NCBI RefSeq assembly: GCF_040954645.1
Contig: NC_092807.1
Coordinates: 1,736,001-1,800,000, forward strand
Direction: 5' to 3'
Origin: Diabrotica undecimpunctata
Lineage: Eukaryota; Arthropoda; Insecta; Coleoptera; Chrysomelidae
DNA length: 64,000 nt
Part shown: positions 32,390 to 43,690 of the stretch, in pieces
How the letters are laid out: every line of letters begins with the position of its first letter
Numbering within the stretch: the first letter of the stretch is position 1
Program-made: the position numbers and the translations under genes
The notes under the pieces: generated by a model
The model's input: only the letters and a program-made list of their open reading frames with translations
The model's database searches: none
Told to the model about the DNA's origin: nothing

Positions 32390-33100
32390 ATGTCAATCAA
32401 AACACAAGAGGCATACCATAATTACAAGACAATTAGAAACGAAACATAAAAAACAAGAAAAATAAAAAATGATAACTGGGAACGCTTTTCGAAAGAAATG
32501 GAACATGATTTTTACAGTCTGCAAAAGGAAATATGGAGCTTCATAAGTGGTCAAAGAACGGAGGTAAAGGAACTATTAGACACAAAACACGTAGAAAAGG
32601 ATACGTGGATTGACTACCTAAACAAGCTATATGCAGAAGAGGAACAAACGACGCTAGAACTGGAAACATCAAAAATTACCACAAATGAAGAACTTAATAA
32701 AAATGTACAGGAAGTTCGGAGAATACTTAAAAACCTAAAGAACAGAAAAGCAGCAGGTGAAGACATGATACCAAACGAGTTACTGAAATATTGTGCAGCA
32801 GCAATGACAGAACAATTAACAACATTAATTAATAAAATTATAAAACACAATAAAATACCGGAAGAATGAAAAACGAGCGAACGAAAAGAAATTAATAATA
32901 ATAAGTAATAAATACCGTCTTCTGCAGTTGATTCTACAGGGCAAGATTGGGGGTAAGATAGGACCTGGACGTAGACGTATATCCTGGCTGACCAATCTTA
33001 GGAAGTGGACTGGTCTAACGTTAACTGATCTATTTCGAGCTGCTGTGAATAGAATAAGATGGGTCAATGCCAACATCTCTAGTAGATAGGCTCATTTAGA
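32390..33100 (+). pseudogene. RTE-like LINE, linker joined to C-terminus with RT core missing
   Basis: Open frame 32498-32869: FYSLQKEIWSFISGQRTEVK, VEKDTWIDYLNKLYAEEEQT, LKNLKNRKAAGEDMIPNELL, LINKIIKHNKIPEE, stop. Then directly YRLLQLILQGKIGGKIGPGR, RRISWLTNLRKWTGL, DLFRAAVNRIRWVNANI and stop. The whole RT palm and thumb are absent between the two blocks. Confidence 0.82.
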
Positions 33101-33329
33101 AGAAAAATTTTCTTGTTTACAAATTTTTTTCAAATGCTTCACTTTTTGCTGATAGACGAAAAAAAACCAAAATTTACCGTTTTTTGACTTTAATGTGATA
33201 GTAGCTAATAAGGTCAAAAAATTCGACTGCAAAAACATATAGGTTCTTGTTATAGAGATTTATACTACTAAAAACAACTGCCGTGTGCCTAGCTGGGTCA
33301 GTGTCACGAGAAAAATCTTATTTCCCTGG
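33101..33329. other. Unassigned DNA
   Basis: No recognised feature left of the hairpin. Confidence 0.3.
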
Positions 33330-33371
33330 ACTACATATTCTGGAGCGCACAGCGGCTCCAGAATATGTAGT
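33330..33371. repeat. Perfect 17-bp-stem hairpin with 8-nt loop
   Basis: ACTACATATTCTGGAGC (33330-33346) and its exact reverse complement (33355-33371) enclose GCACAGCG. A further G-C pair extends the stem. Mixed base composition makes this unlikely by chance. It could be a foldback remnant or a structured RNA; no flanking TSD was found. Confidence 0.85.
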
Positions 33372-34319
33372 CTTCAGCGGCACTTGAAAAAGAAGCAATA
33401 GTCCACAAACAGTCGTATATATAGCATTATTATATCTTTTCATTGTTCATCAAAGAAATTTCGTATCTGATTTTTATGTCAAAATAATCGTAGCAAGCAT
33501 TTTTGTGAATTTATTTAAGGACGTATCGAAACTGATAAAATACGAGAATAAAATCAAAGCGATGGAATTCCTGGTACCACCCCCGTAGCTGTTACCATCA
33601 GCCGGTGGGGCGAGCGGTCGCGGCGGACCGACCATTATCAGTCGGATCGATCCAACAATTCAAAGTGAAGCGTAAATTAGCTATAGCACTGTTTTGTCAA
33701 GGGAACAATTGGTCTCACACCTAGACCACTTTGATCTCACCGACGGACATATACACATAAATCTAACCACTTGCCTAATGAAAGGTAATGACGTCAACGG
33801 CAGTGGACTTCGACTGCAGGACGGGACAAGACAAGAGGCTATGCCGGATTTGGTTTCTTGTTTCTACAGGAGTGCGGGCGGGGAAAGAATTTATAAGGAA
33901 GATAGTTTAAAAAATAGAAAAAAAATTTTTCGACATCTAGAAATTTAAAGAAATGCTTTATCCTACATTAATTCAACAATGGGAAGACACGGACAGGGAT
34001 CTCTGATATTTTTACCCCCTTTCTCTCCCTGGAAGTCTATTTCTGATGTCTATTTGTAATTCTTCGATTCATTTTTACCGATTCCCTTTTTTATGTTTCT
34101 AATTTTTGTTTAATGATCTAATGTTTCTAATTTTCTGATAATGATGTTTAGGGATATTTTTATAAATAGACGTATTTTGTTTATCTGTAATCAACTTAAA
34201 AAAAGTAATACAAAATTTGTAGTTTAAATTGTTGTTTAATATGCCAAAAACCATAAATTGCAAAAAAACATACCACCATAAAATGTCAAAAATACGAAAT
34301 ATAAACTTAAAATAAAGTA
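33372..34319. other. Unassigned DNA with a GC-rich island at 33570-33860
   Basis: A GC-rich part includes GTGGGGCGAGCGGTCGCGG and a TGACGTCA site at 33789. An 84-codon open stretch (33694-33948) has no ATG start and no known motif. The composition differs from the TE-derived DNA around it, so it may be single-copy host sequence. Confidence 0.3.
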
Positions 34320-34726
34320 TGGTCACCACGTTGGTTTATCACAGCTCTACATCTACTGTTCATGCTCCGAATCTCATTGTTAATGTCTGCTTGAGGTAGT
34401 TATGTCCATTGTTCTCTCAGAAGCTCTTTTAATTGAAACTCATTGTAGATATTGCCCATATGTGGAGTAATTCTTCGTTGGAGCATGTCCCATATATGCT
34501 CAATGGGATTTAAGTCCGGTGATTGTGCTGGCCACGGCAATACATCAATACCTTCGTTATCCAACCAGTTTGTTACAATATGAGCAACATGTGGTGGAGC
34601 ACATAAAGTAAAGTAACGTTTGCATAAAGTAAAGATTTTCTCCAACAGCAGCAGCAAACGGGCGCACAACAGGTTCAAGAATAATGTCCAAATATTGCCA
34701 CTTGTAGCTTGTGGACAATTTCTCAC
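34320..34726 (-). pseudogene. Tc1-type transposase C-terminal part
   Basis: Minus-strand reading: PPHVAHIVTNWLDNEGIDVL, PWPAQSPDLNPIEHIWDMLQ with the catalytic E of NPIEH, LKELLREQWT, stop, then SMNSRCRAVINQRGDHTLF, the usual Tc1 ending. The second catalytic D lies in a decayed stretch just upstream. The N-terminal half is unreadable in 34727-35040. Confidence 0.85.
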
Positions 34727-35040
34727 ATGTGGATATATTTCAAATTTGTTGTAATCGCCGTTTTACAAATATCTCACGTGAGAGACGGCTTACAAACCAC
34801 AAAAAAAAAAACAGTGATTACTCGGATCTGAAGTTACACACTACTTGGAGTATAAATCACTTTTTCTTCGACAAATTTTCCGGTTTCGTGACCGACTCAA
34901 TTAAACACGACTGCTTCAATCGAACATCTTTCACTTTTACTATAACTGAACTAGTAAGTGCCACAATACACTACATATTTTCCATGAAAAGGGACAAAAA
35001 ACAAGAAAACATTACAAATTTGACGTAAAATTTGGACAAT

Positions 35041-35369
35041 CGCTGAAACAACTTCCACTGACAACGGTCTCAGCGAGAGTGACATTTCTTAAAAATCATT
35101 CGCTTAACTTGGTATAAACAAAACATATAAACGGGAATATTTATTTGAAACGCAGAATATCCTAAAAGCGGCTTTCGATCAAAAGAATGCCGAGAAAATA
35201 CACATCTGTGAAACATAAACAAACTTTTAAAATGTGTCTATTATCGACCTCGGCGACGCAAAAAGGAATTGACAGAATACTTCGTGTTTTAATACGTACG
35301 ATAGAAAATGAAATACACTAAAAATATTCTTTGCTTTGGTGTTTTAATACATATACGAGGGGATTTCAA
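35041..35369. other. Unassigned DNA
   Basis: No recognised feature. Confidence 0.3.
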
Positions 35370-35775
35370 TATATACCAAGGAATTTACAAATGCTATACA
35401 TTTGCAAAATATTGGAAACGGTAAAATAAAACTGCATCCATATACGCAACGAATCAAACTTCCCGATAATTTCTGCACTTTTGTTAAGACCAAACATGAA
35501 TTAATTGTAAGTGTCTTTCCGGCTATACTGAATAATTACTTCATTCTTAATTGGCTCAGTAAGCTCAATTTTGGTGGCGAAAAATTATAACGAAATAATA
35601 AGATTATAACGAAATTAACTTCCAGATTCAACAGTTATTACCAGTTGTTCAACAGATGATCTGGTATTTTTTAAATCAATCTACAGTATTATTAATGCAG
35701 ACGAAGCCGTAGATTATCCAAAAGAATTTTTAAATTCTCTAAATATACCGGGGATGTCATCAGGGATTTCATGAT
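35370..35775 (+). pseudogene. Helitron PIF1-like helicase fragment
   Basis: The + strand gives IGNGKIKLHPYTQRIKLPDN, FCTFVKTKHELIVSVFPAIL, NNYFILNWLS, then in other frames FQIQQLLP, NADEAVDYPKEFLNSLNIPG. This is the section between helicase motifs in the PIF1 domain of Helitron Rep-helicases. Walker motifs and Rep are not present. It is a remnant of an autonomous Helitron, possibly the type that moved 4124-4724. Confidence 0.65.
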
Positions 35776-35788
35776 ATTTAGGCAACTC

Positions 35789-36235
35789 TGTTAGTGAATC
35801 ACTGTCTGATGGATAGTGGAAAAGAACAGAATGGAGAGAAAGGCAGGTGTGAATTTTTGGCAGAGAATTATTGAAAATAAATCAGGTTGGACTACACAGC
35901 TATATCCGTGCAGTGATCAAAAAAAAGGAAGAGCATGAGATCAAGGGTAAGAGTGAAAGATGCTGGAAATTGAAGCTAGAGAAGTGGGTCACAGTGTATA
36001 AGTTAGATAGGCGTGAGTCAGACTGTGGGGAAGGAGAAAATGCCCGCCTGGGTCTTCTACGCGCTACCTGGAACGAGACAGGAAGCCTCCTTGCTGATGA
36101 ATGGAGTGTGGATGTGTATGAATGGAGAATGAATGTATAAAGGTAGTGTTTCGGAAGTGATGCCGGCCTTACAACTCTGTTAAATAAATTGAACATAATA
36201 TCAGTTGTATAATAACCAAACCACAGCAAAGCGTG
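35789..36235. other. Possible LTR-like block
   Basis: From TGTTAGTGAATCACTG to about 36235 the sequence has a GC-richer body, a TATA-like GTATAAAGG at 36136 and AATAAA at 36183, an arrangement seen in LTRs. CTCTGTTA occurs at both 35786 and 36173. I could not define matching TG...CA ends and a target duplication with certainty. The two overlapping ORFs on opposite strands are probably fortuitous. Confidence 0.25.
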
Positions 36236-37032
36236 GCCGAGTCAACTAATAATTGCATATTTTTCTAAATAAATGTTACATCTACATTATCAGTTAGAAC
36301 CGTATTTTTTGCTTGTGTTTGACAGTGTCTCAAATATTGGGAGAATTTGCCATTAACTTTCTCAGCCCAGCAGCAAATTCGTGAAATGTACTATAGCTTG
36401 CAATAAAATAGCGTTGAGAAGTAAATATATTATCCTCATCACTCATTAAACATTTAAAGAAAATAATACCGCCCACAACAAAGAAAAGAAGGACAGAAAA
36501 TAATTTAATATTTATTTTACCTCCGCCATAAATTGGTTTTCAAGGCGAATGCCTTCACGTTTGCCTTAATAAACGATCATTTAGGACATTAATAGCAATT
36601 ATTGTTATCGTTACTGCTTTTACTATTATTCGAAACCACACACAATAGGTAGATATATATTCCCGTTATATTTAAATTGCTTTCTCAATCTGAGCACACT
36701 CAGCACTTGTTTTCGTACATGCACATACAGACTAAAAGCCGGAATTCGTGTTCTTTAAATCCCGAAGGGTATTATTGAAAAATATTTGCATATAACCATT
36801 CAAATTCAGAACACAAAAGTGCAACGTATAGATTGAGATCTTGTTTTATTACAGTCTCTCAATATTCAATCAGAATATTGTCAAGCTTTTGAATTTCATT
36901 ATTTTTCTCTTATTTTTAGCAACATATTTTTATGAAAGAAGAAGAAACACATTTATATAGGATTGTTTAAATCAGAAAAAATATTAATATCGATAATTTT
37001 TTGTCTGAGTTTTCTACAATTTTTGTTTTATT
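36236..37032. other. AT-rich DNA
   Basis: No recognised gene. Around 36480-36620 the sequence is less repetitive, with several TAAT/TTAT homeodomain-like cores. No further claim. Confidence 0.3.
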
Positions 37033-38228
37033 TTAAATACATATTACAATCTACTCATAAACAGTACATTGAGTAATAAGTATTAAATGTGATGACAATA
37101 TTGACTTGATTTATTATACCGTCCAGCGACAGTTCTACATTTTCACCTTTGTAACCAGGTCTTCTAGCCAATTCCTCTTCAGTCTTCGTTCCTCCATTTG
37201 TGTCTGATATAATTCACTGATAATTTGGCTGTGGTGCGTTGAATTACGAATTTTGGCATTGTTGGCGTGAAGTGATATGACTTCTTTTACGGTTGGTGCT
37301 CCTAGGTCATTGTGTATGGTTGCATTGCTCACATACCAAGGGGCATTAGCTATCATAGGTTTGAAGGCTTGCTACAGCCCCAGAGTTCTATGCCGTAAGT
37401 CCATATTGGTTTTAGTATGACTTTGTAAAACAGTATTTTGTTCTTCAATGACAGTTGTGAGTTTCTGCCAAGTAATCAATTCATTTGTTTTAATTTTATA
37501 TTGAGCTGAGCTTTTTGTCGTTAATGTGTTGCTTCCAGGTCAGCTTTCGGTCCAAATGCAATCCAAGATATTTCACGAAAGCTCTGGTAGAAATGGGGGT
37601 ATTGTTTAGACTAACTTATGGACTGGTGCGTCTTCTTGTTGTAAATGTGATTTTGGCTGATTTTTCGTTATTGACTTTAATTTTCCATTTTATCAACCAA
37701 TTCTCTAATGTATGTAAGTAATTTTGCAGCTTTTCAGATGCTATGTCTGGGGCTTTGTTTAAAACTAAAACGGCTATATCATCGACAAAGTCGCCACTGT
37801 AACGTTATCTGTAGTAGGTATGTCAGCAGTAAAGATTAGGTACAGGAAGGGACCGAGGACACTTCTCTGAGGAATTCTGGATTGGATTGAGTGATAGGTC
37901 GAGAAATCATTATTGATTTTTACTTGGAACGAACGTTCGTTAATATAGGACTTCAGGATAAGGTATATATCGCTCGCTAGGCAGCTCTTATCGGACGATA
38001 GGAAGAAGGTTCTGCAGGCAATCGTTATAATATGAGCATATTTCCACTGGATTGGAAAATGGCTTAACTGCAGCATTCTATTATATATAATAGAAAGCAT
38101 GAGAACTGCTTTCTTAGGTATATGTTCTTCTATTAGGTTTTCTTATTGGAGAAATTAGTGATGTCGGTTTCTTGAATTTTTTAGTTGCTCTCCATATAGA
38201 GTGGTCATCTGGAGAGAGATTTTTTTCT
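37033..38228 (-). pseudogene. Second Jockey copy, RT and 3' end
   Basis: It parallels 21028-22700 almost throughout. The minus strand reads MLQLSHFPIQWKYAHIITI, then jumps to CLASDIYLILKSYINERSFQ and QSRIPQRSVLGPFLYLIFTA, so the segment with the catalytic KAFD is deleted. Later comes NATIHNDLGAPTVKEVISLH and the shared 3' UTR. It ends near 37033 by the same terminal sequence as the first copy and is 5'-truncated near 38228. Confidence 0.82.
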
Positions 38229-38559
38229 ACAAAAAAAATAAGACAGAATTCTCAGACTCATATATTTTGAAACAAATTCTAACAAACCTTAATCAATAAA
38301 TCCTTGATCAATAAATCCTTCAATAATATGAGTGATAATCAAATAACGACCATTTACCAGTTGGAAATTTTAGTCGAGTAGATGAATCTTCGAAAAATAA
38401 CCTTACTAGCATCATCAAACAAAATGCACATTCTTCAGGTCTATATGCCAACATTAGACGCGTTAGACAATGAAGTGGAAGAAATATACTCCGTAATTAA
38501 AGAAACAATAAGAAATGAACTTTGATAAAATAAAGGCAGATATCGAGCACAGTTTTATT
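38229..38559. other. LINE-like remnants
   Basis: Around 38400-38530 the + strand reads HILQVYMPTLDALDNEVEEI with YSVIKETI, resembling an RTE endonuclease segment, but it is too short to delimit. Confidence 0.3.
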
Positions 38560-39437
38560 AATTACATCTGGCCCAAGTGCTTTCGCTTCCTAGAGCATAT
38601 TCAGGGGCATTTCGTCAAATTTTGAGCTATCCAACAATCGCAAAATGTCATAACCATAAAATTAAACATAAAATTGTACATAATACTACACTAAACAAGG
38701 ACAAACAGTTTAAAATTATTAAAAAAATAGTCGAAGCTACATTCTGGTCGGCAACAGGAGAGAGAATCAGAGAGAGAGAGAGAGAAATTCTCTCTACTGT
38801 TGCCGACCATAATATATGTATGTACATAATAATATCCCATGCAAGCAAGGTTCTATTTTATGTAATACACGAAAGACTAAAAGCTTTTCTATTGCCTCAG
38901 ATATCAGAAGAACAAGCGGGATTTGTCTCAGGAAAGGGCACAAGAGAACACATCCTCAATGTCTGACAGCTAATCGAAAAAACTCGTGAATTCAGTACTC
39001 CTATGCTTATGTGCTTTGTGGATTACACAAAGGCCTTCGATAAAGTCAAATGGCAGCAGTTATGGTCCATATTAGCGGAAATGGGAACAACTCACTACTT
39101 AATTTAACTAATTAGAAGTCTATATGAAAATAATAAGTGCACAGTAAAAGTAAACAACACCCATCCCGATCATTTCAGAACAGAGGCAGGTGTCAGGCAG
39201 GGATGCATAATCTCGCCAACTCTATTTAATATCTACAGCGAACACATTATGCGAAAGATACTAGATGGATGGAAAGGTGGAATATCAGTAGGTCAAAAAA
39301 TCAGTAACTTGAGATATGCTGATGACACTTTAATAATTGCGGCAAATCAAAAAAAAAATGGAAGATATAATGAGATGTCTGGAGGAGAAAAGCAAAATAT
39401 ATGGACTAAAGCTAAATGGGAGTAAGACAAAGATCAT
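38560..39437 (+). pseudogene. RTE-like LINE reverse transcriptase
   Basis: HASKVLFYVIHERLKAFLLP, QISEEQAGFVSGKGTREHIL, stop, then MLMCFVDYTKAFDKVKWQQL (catalytic D), AGVRQGCIISPTLFNIYSEH and ISNLRYADDTLIIAANQ (YADD). Most of the RT palm is readable with two or three lesions. 38766-38790 is a GA-rich run with an inverted partner (GAGAGAGAAATTCTCTC). The gene is split at about 39438 by a minus-strand LINE piece and continues at 39692. Confidence 0.82.
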
Positions 39438-39691
39438 GATCATCACCATCATCAATCAGCCCTGAGTTGTCCATTGTTGAACATAAGCCTCCTCTAGACT
39501 TTTCCATCTGCTTCTGTTCTGAGCCTCTGCTATCCAATTGGTCACGATTCTTTTGAGGTCGTCGGTCCATCGCGTTGGGGGTCTTCCTCGGCTTCGCTTG
39601 TCAGCCCGTGGTCTCCACTTAAGTAATTTTTTTGTCCAACTGTCGTCTTTCATTCTTGCAACATGTCCTGCCCATCTCCATTTTTATCTTG
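39438..39691 (-). mobile_element. 5'-truncated RTE-like retroposon inside another LINE
   Basis: Minus strand: RWRWAGHVARMKDDSWTKKL, DKRSRGRPPTRWTDDLKRIV, NRSRWKSLEEAYVQQWTTQG and stop, then a GATGATGGTGATGATC tail. Only the C-terminal 75 or so residues were copied. The host LINE reads through on both sides. I could not fix a target duplication. Confidence 0.78.
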
Positions 39692-40345
39692 TAATATGTT
39701 CGAGTAGACAGAAATTGGGGGCTTTGAAGTAGTAAATAGTTTCATATACCTGGGGTCCCTAATAACAAACGACGGTGGGTGTGACAGAGAGATACGTAGA
39801 AGGTTGACTATTGCTAGAACAACTATGATGAAACTGGTAACAATTTGGAAAAATTCTACCATAACAATACACACAAAATTAAGGCTGGTAAGGGCACTCA
39901 TTTTTCCCATAGGCACATATACATCCGAAACGTGGACCTTAAATAAAGCGAATAAAAATAAACTAGACGCTTTTGAAGTGTGGGTATAAGGCCGCATGTT
40001 AAGAATATCCTGGATTGATCATCGCACTAACGTATCGATATTAGAACAACTTAAAGTAAAGGATATATTGCTTAAACAAATACAACAGAGATATTTGCAG
40101 TAATTTGGACACATTGCTAGAAGAACAGGTATGATGGAAAAATTGATAGTCGAGGGTAAAGTTGAAGGAAAAAGACCTAGGGGAAGATCTCCAAGCCGTT
40201 GGGTAGATTAAACAAAAATATTGATTAACCAAGGGTTACATTAAGCCGAACAACTAGCCCACAACAGGGAAGGATGGAAGGAAATCGTGAAAAAACTGTA
40301 AAGGCCTGATGGTGTCACCACATTCAAAAGGGATTAGGACTGAGG
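39692..40345 (+). pseudogene. RTE-like LINE thumb and C-terminus (continuation of 38560)
   Basis: EVVNSFIYLGSLITNDGGCD, TKLRLVRALIFPIGTYTSET, RMLRISWIDHRTNVSILEQL, YLQ.FGHIARRTGMMEKLIV, GKVEGKRPRGRSPSRWVD, and HNREGWKEIVKKL follow in order with a few stops. It matches the C-terminus at 28440-28690, so both belong to one family. Confidence 0.82.
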
Positions 40346-40740
40346 AGGAGGACAAGAATCTTCAGTAAATGCCTGACGAGCATTTACAACCTATTTGTCT
40401 AGCCAATTTTTTTACAAAATGACCAAAAGTTTATATAACTTGATCCATTCAACCACGATAATATAGTTGGATTTTTGACACAACGACGACTTTTGGGACG
40501 TAGGTTTACAGATCTCTCAATAGGAATGAGGGATGAAAAAATTAGAAAAGATTTAGAAAAGAGGGAAAATTAAGCCTACCTAACGAATAAAAATGAAAAA
40601 AATGCGCCGTCTTGTCCTTTCTGTGAGGGACAAGAAAAACTCATAAAACCAAAATAGATATATAAACAAATAAAAAGAAAAATCATACTTACCTTATATG
40701 ATCCTTTAACAAACCTGTTAGCAATTTTTTAAAAGTGGTC
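40346..40740. other. Remnants including an I-group LINE 3' UTR piece
   Basis: Minus strand 40465-40425 shares ATTATCGTGG.TGAATGGATC with 26872-26895 at the 3' end of the RNase H LINE. The following + strand open stretch (about 40480-40650) contains CPFCEG but is not assignable. Confidence 0.35.
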
Positions 40741-41539
40741 CAAGAGAAAAGAGGATTGTTAAAGAAATCAAAAATACTGTTGTTACTGTCGCAGAGTGGA
40801 CCAATTACAGTGAAGATTATCACTCTTGCCGACAATTAGAAGGGTTCTTATTTACTGCAATTGTATTGGCCTTTCGACGAAAGATCGCTGCGCATGTGCA
40901 ACCAAGAAATGCATAAAAGCAGCGTATCTTCCGATCGGAAATCAAGCTAGTTCTTAATCTTGATACGGTGAAGACCTATTTTGGCTGAGTAGTCCATTTC
41001 AACATACTCTGCGTTTTTATTCTCACCTATTCCAAACTTCGTCGAACCACGAGACTTCGTTATGAAGAAGTTCTATAGCTCTTTAATTGTGGGATAAATA
41101 CGAGGTCTCACGACTTCGATATTATCGAACAATCAAAAGGTGTAGGAAACCAACATTTTGGTTGTTTGACTATCTTTTGTTCGAGATAAAGAATAGTCTG
41201 GAAGCGGCCTTTTTGGAACTCACAAAAATCATCAAAAACCTCTCGAAGAGAACACTTCACTTGTTAAAGAGATATTGGTCTTTGAAATAGACAAAAGTCA
41301 GACCGACTTAAAACTACTTCAGACCGTGTCGAGGTGCAACATTGTTTCGGTAGATCACCGACGTTTAGGAGTAAATAAAAGCCCGGGCGGACTTAGAATT
41401 ACTCCTCAATCGGTGGACGAGCTGAAGTGAGTTTTCGAATTTTTCTCAAAGATCGAGTCCTCCAACAAATAATTTCTTCGTTTTCTATAAGCACAGCTAC
41501 TTATTCCTCAATTGTTTTTGTTAACACCTCAATAGAACT
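40741..41539. other. Unassigned, possible LTR-retroelement 5' region
   Basis: A TGTTGTTACTGTCGCAG-like start near 40780, a GCATAAAAGCAGCG promoter-like box near 40911 and moderately GC-rich DNA suggest an LTR, but no second LTR, gag motif or target duplication is seen. Confidence 0.2.
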
Positions 41540-41780
41540 TTGGAAAATTTACCAAAACTTTGAGTGTACAATACAACAAAAAGATTATTACCATAATATA
41601 TGATATATGGATAGAAGAATTCTTGCCTACAGAAGAGAATGAAATTATAATCAATTCTTCAAAAAGGTGATGCACAGCTATGCAAACATTGGAGAGGCAT
41701 AGCACTATTATGTCCCCTTAAATAAAATATTAACCTATGTTTTGTATCAAAGAATCAAAGAGATAATTGATCAAACTCTT
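41540..41780 (+). pseudogene. RTE-like LINE, RT N-terminal piece
   Basis: The + strand gives IYDIWIEEFLPTEENEIIIN, SSKKGDAQLCKHWRGIALLC and NKILTYVLYQRIKEIIDQTL, equivalent to the entry of the RT domain (KKGD...NYRGI.LL). It stops near the LOA-like insertion. Confidence 0.7.
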
Positions 41781-41794
41781 AGTAGAATGTAGAA

Positions 41795-43690
41795 AATGGG
41801 GAGGCCAATAGAGCCTGATACACTGCGACCTTTGCAGATCTATTGTGTTTCCCCCTTATTTTAAAGCACTTCATCTAGCTTGGTCCTCTTAATGAGACTC
41901 AACAGCCTTGATAGTGGCCTTTTCATGTAGCCTGGTGCTTCCGGTTTTTCCTCTCCGAGTTCTAGAAACCGCATTCGTGCGAGACCTTCGCAATGGCACA
42001 GAACGTGTAGAGCGGTTTCCTCTTCTTCCAGACAGAAACGACAGGTGTCCTCTTCTGTCAGGCCTATGAGACTCAAGTGTCTATTGAGTCTACAGTGCCC
42101 AGTGAGCAGACCCACTATCATTCTGACAGTCCTGCGTCTGTGCGAAAGTAAGTCTGCTGTAAATTTAGCCGAATGTCCTTTGATGAACTGTTTGGCCTGC
42201 CTCTGTCCTGGTGAGTTGTTCCACCACTCAAGAGACTTCTGTTGCACCCATTTGTGTATGGCTGCCCTTTTTATCGTATTTGCGATTCCAAAGAAGGGTT
42301 CCGGACCTACCAGTGGCGTAGATGCGCCTTCTCGGGCCAATTCATCGGCCTTCTCGTTGCCACGATGACCCTTATGTCCCGGCACCCAGGCAAGTGTCAA
42401 CCTGTTTTGACTTCCCACCTGAGAGAGGACATCCAAACAGTTCCATACCAGCCATGAATCGACCTGTACCGAATTGAGAGCCTTTAGAGCCGCTTGACTA
42501 TCCGAATAGATAACGATGGAGTCGTTATCTACATTTCGGCCGATTAGTTCCATAGCGCACCTGTGTATAGCAGCTAATTCGGCTTGAAATACGGTCGCGT
42601 ATGTTCCTAGACATACCCGGACTTCCGTCCTTGGTTTTATGCCATATATTCCAGCCCCCGTATCTGTATCCGTTTTGGAGCCGTCCGTATACCATATTGA
42701 GTTTGCTGTTAGCGGCGGACCAGTTTCCCAGTCCTCTCTTTTTGGTATTGTAATTTGAAAATTTTTGTTAAAACTATACCTCGTAACCATTCGGTCTACA
42801 GGCATTCCTAGAACGGGGTCTGCCTTTATGTCCTGGTATAGCCTTAAGTTATCAGCTCCCTGCATCATACTTATTGGAGCTTGGCCTTGGATCAACCGAT
42901 GTACTGTTGATCTGGCTTCACTCTGTATGTATATATGCAGAGGTGGTAGGTTTAGCAGAACTTCTAGCTCGTCCGTTGGGGCTGTTCTCATGGCTCCTGT
43001 AACACTCAAGCATGCAAGCCTTTGTGTGCTACTGAGCAATCGAATCGCCCCGGACTGTTGCGTTTTGTTCCACCACGCCACTGAACCATAAGTTATCATG
43101 AGCCTTATAACCCTTGTGTATAACCAGAGGTTCATTTTAGGATTTAACCCCCAATTCTTACCACACATTCGTCTACATGTGTTCAGGGCCATAGTGGCCT
43201 TCTGTGTGACTTTCTGAATGTGTGCATTCCATGTCAGCCTCTGGTCGAATATTACACCTAAGTACTTGGCCTGACTTGTGAATGGGATTTCTACTCCCTT
43301 GAGCACTAGTGGCTGTAAGCCTTGCAGTGCTCTTTTTCTGGTGAAGGGAACAACAGATGTTTTTTTAGGGTTAACCTTCAGGCCCTCTTCCTCACACCAG
43401 CTGTCCACCATCCTCAGAGCGACTTGAAGTCTCTCCGAAATTATTTTGGTAAAGCGTCCTCGGACTACAATTACCAAATCGTCCGCATAACCCAGACAGT
43501 AAAAACCCTCCCTGGACAGTGTATTAAGTAGGTCGTCCATAAGCGTAGCCCACAGTAATGCGGATAAAACTCCTCCTTGTGGGCAGCCGCTTCCTGCCTT
43601 CGCTTCAATAGTGGCTTCACCTAGCGAGGACACAATGATCCTGTTTGTTCTTGGTAATCTTGGTTGAACTCTTAGTAATGAACTGAATGG
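41795..43690 (-). CDS. LOA-like LINE ORF2 C-terminal half: RT, RNase H, zinc knuckle
   Basis: A single clean frame runs from about 43690 to the stop at 41863-41861. The first in-frame non-ATG start would be 43633 (590 codons), but the frame is open beyond it, so this is a 5'-truncated ORF, not a full gene. Seen: ASLGEATIEA, GCPQGGVLSALLW, FYCLGYADDLVIVV (YADD), a thumb with AKYLGVIFDQRLTW, then RNase H with WYTDGSKTDT, VFQAELAAIHRC, VIYSDSQAALKAL and WVPGHKGHRGNEKADELA, all four catalytic residues, and CRFCLEEEETALHVLCHC. The RT and RNase H order and sequence suit the LOA/I group. It is GC-richer than its surroundings and has no lesion, so it is the youngest LINE here. Confidence 0.9.

Noticed and set aside
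35871..36229. Overlapping ORFs on both strands as host genes
   Set aside because: No recognisable domains, and they lie in an LTR-like block; coding potential is not supported.
41087..41290. 67-codon ORF as a gag fragment
   Set aside because: No CCHC knuckle or other gag motif is visible.
42045..43091. Several + strand ORFs over the LOA-like LINE
   Set aside because: Antisense shadows of its GC-rich coding sequence.
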